From Ensifer adhaerens (lineage in GTDB: Bacteria; Pseudomonadota; Alphaproteobacteria; Rhizobiales; Rhizobiaceae), in the NCBI RefSeq assembly GCF_028993555.1, contig NZ_CP118612.1:558001-622000 (forward strand): a stretch of DNA of 64,000 nt, in the 5' to 3' direction. The notes under the pieces are model-generated. The model was given only the letters and a program-made list of their open reading frames with translations, was not told the origin of the DNA and searched no databases. Of this stretch, positions 63,838 through 64,000 are shown piece by piece; position 1 is the first letter of the stretch, and each line of letters starts with the position of its first letter. Both the position numbers and the translations under genes were made by a program.

Positions 63838-64000
63838 CTCGGTTTCCTTCCCGATAAGGTTCCAATCGGTAGGCAGTGCCGTCATGACCGCCGACGCGCA
63901 GGAGTTCGCCAAGTCGACGGCCTGTCGCTGTCCGTTCAATCGAAACGACGAGATCGATTGCCTCTCCGATCACCGATTGCATCGGCTGGGGGGTAGCTTC
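63827..64000 (-). CDS. trbB: TrbB conjugal transfer ATPase, C-terminal end (partial)
   Basis: The last 57 codons of a gene running off the right edge of the window. The reading frame includes [16 protein letters not shown] and [12 protein letters not shown], the C-terminal end of VirB11/TrbB-type ATPases. Walker motifs lie outside the window. Its stop lies within the first codons of trbC, the standard trbBC overlap. Further upstream, traI is expected by synteny. Confidence 0.85.
   Translation of the reverse strand, partial: EATPQPMQSVIGEAIDLVVSIERTATGRRLGELLRVGGHDGTAYRLEPYREGNRDAA

Overview
The window looks like part of a large conjugative plasmid of a Rhizobiaceae bacterium (Rhizobium, Ensifer/Sinorhizobium or Agrobacterium type). 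Three things support this. A Ti-plasmid-type transfer region sits at both ends: the tail of traA, then traF, traB and traH on the left, and traR followed by an opposite-strand trb operon on the right. The coding sequence is GC-rich. The cargo families, such as the rhizobial-type flagellin, class III cyclases with TPR tails and multi-GAF kinases, are common in alphaproteobacteria. Naming the genus or plasmid would need database searches that I could not run.

Layout. (1) 1-2.7 kb: end of traA, then traF-traB-traH. (2) 2.7-3.4 kb: vapBC. (3) 3.7-6.3 kb: a long flagellin gene convergent with a LuxR-family regulator. (4) 6.5-12.9 kb: a tightly packed operon with a polyamine-type ABC importer (binding protein, two permeases, ATPase), a TauD-type dioxygenase, an RraA-like protein and a nitrilase-family amidase. 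(5) 12.9-19.2 kb: two XRE regulators, a decayed aldehyde dehydrogenase, a RidA protein, a GSU2403-type nucleotidyltransferase behind two 29-bp palindromes, and the remains of an old type I secretion locus. (6) 19.3-24.4 kb: a glycan cluster with an ABC exporter, two glycosyltransferases and an acyltransferase. (7) 24.6-31 kb: debris (ligD, DUF3800, PIN and DUF1016 fragments) around an orphan TadG-like gene and an intact adenylate cyclase. (8) 31.3-36 kb: a histidine kinase, a response regulator and a receiver-cyclase, all overlapping. (9) 36-39.6 kb: toxin-antitoxin loci in several states of decay and an adenosine-specific kinase. (10) 39.7-47.3 kb: an intact type I secretion system with a 1374-residue substrate carrying T1SS-143 repeats. 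(11) 48.6-52.4 kb: an ornithine cyclodeaminase-like protein, an MmgE/PrpD protein and an amidohydrolase. (12) 52.4-55.5 kb: two divergent OmpR-like regulators and traR. (13) 55.5-64 kb: trbI-H-G-F-L-J-E-D-C and the end of trbB, with no trbK.

How it fits together. The transfer backbone is split by about 52 kb of cargo. Quorum-sensing control through TraR is predicted, but traI, oriT, traCDG and the promoters of the tra and trb operons lie outside the window. The cargo is a mosaic of solute uptake and catabolism, surface and secreted proteins (flagellin, T1SS substrate, glycan cluster), cyclic-nucleotide signalling and stability modules. Many pseudogenes and short repeats mark past recombination.

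The observations I rate highest are: a perfect 12-bp stem that would bury the ribosome binding site and start codon of the cyclodeaminase gene; paired 29-bp palindromes before the nucleotidyltransferase; two OmpR-like regulators with altered receivers beside traR, which has a pho-box-like 7-4-7 direct repeat upstream; a kinase-regulator-cyclase cascade; a flagellin about twice the usual rhizobial length; and an uptake/dioxygenase/amidase operon of unknown substrate.
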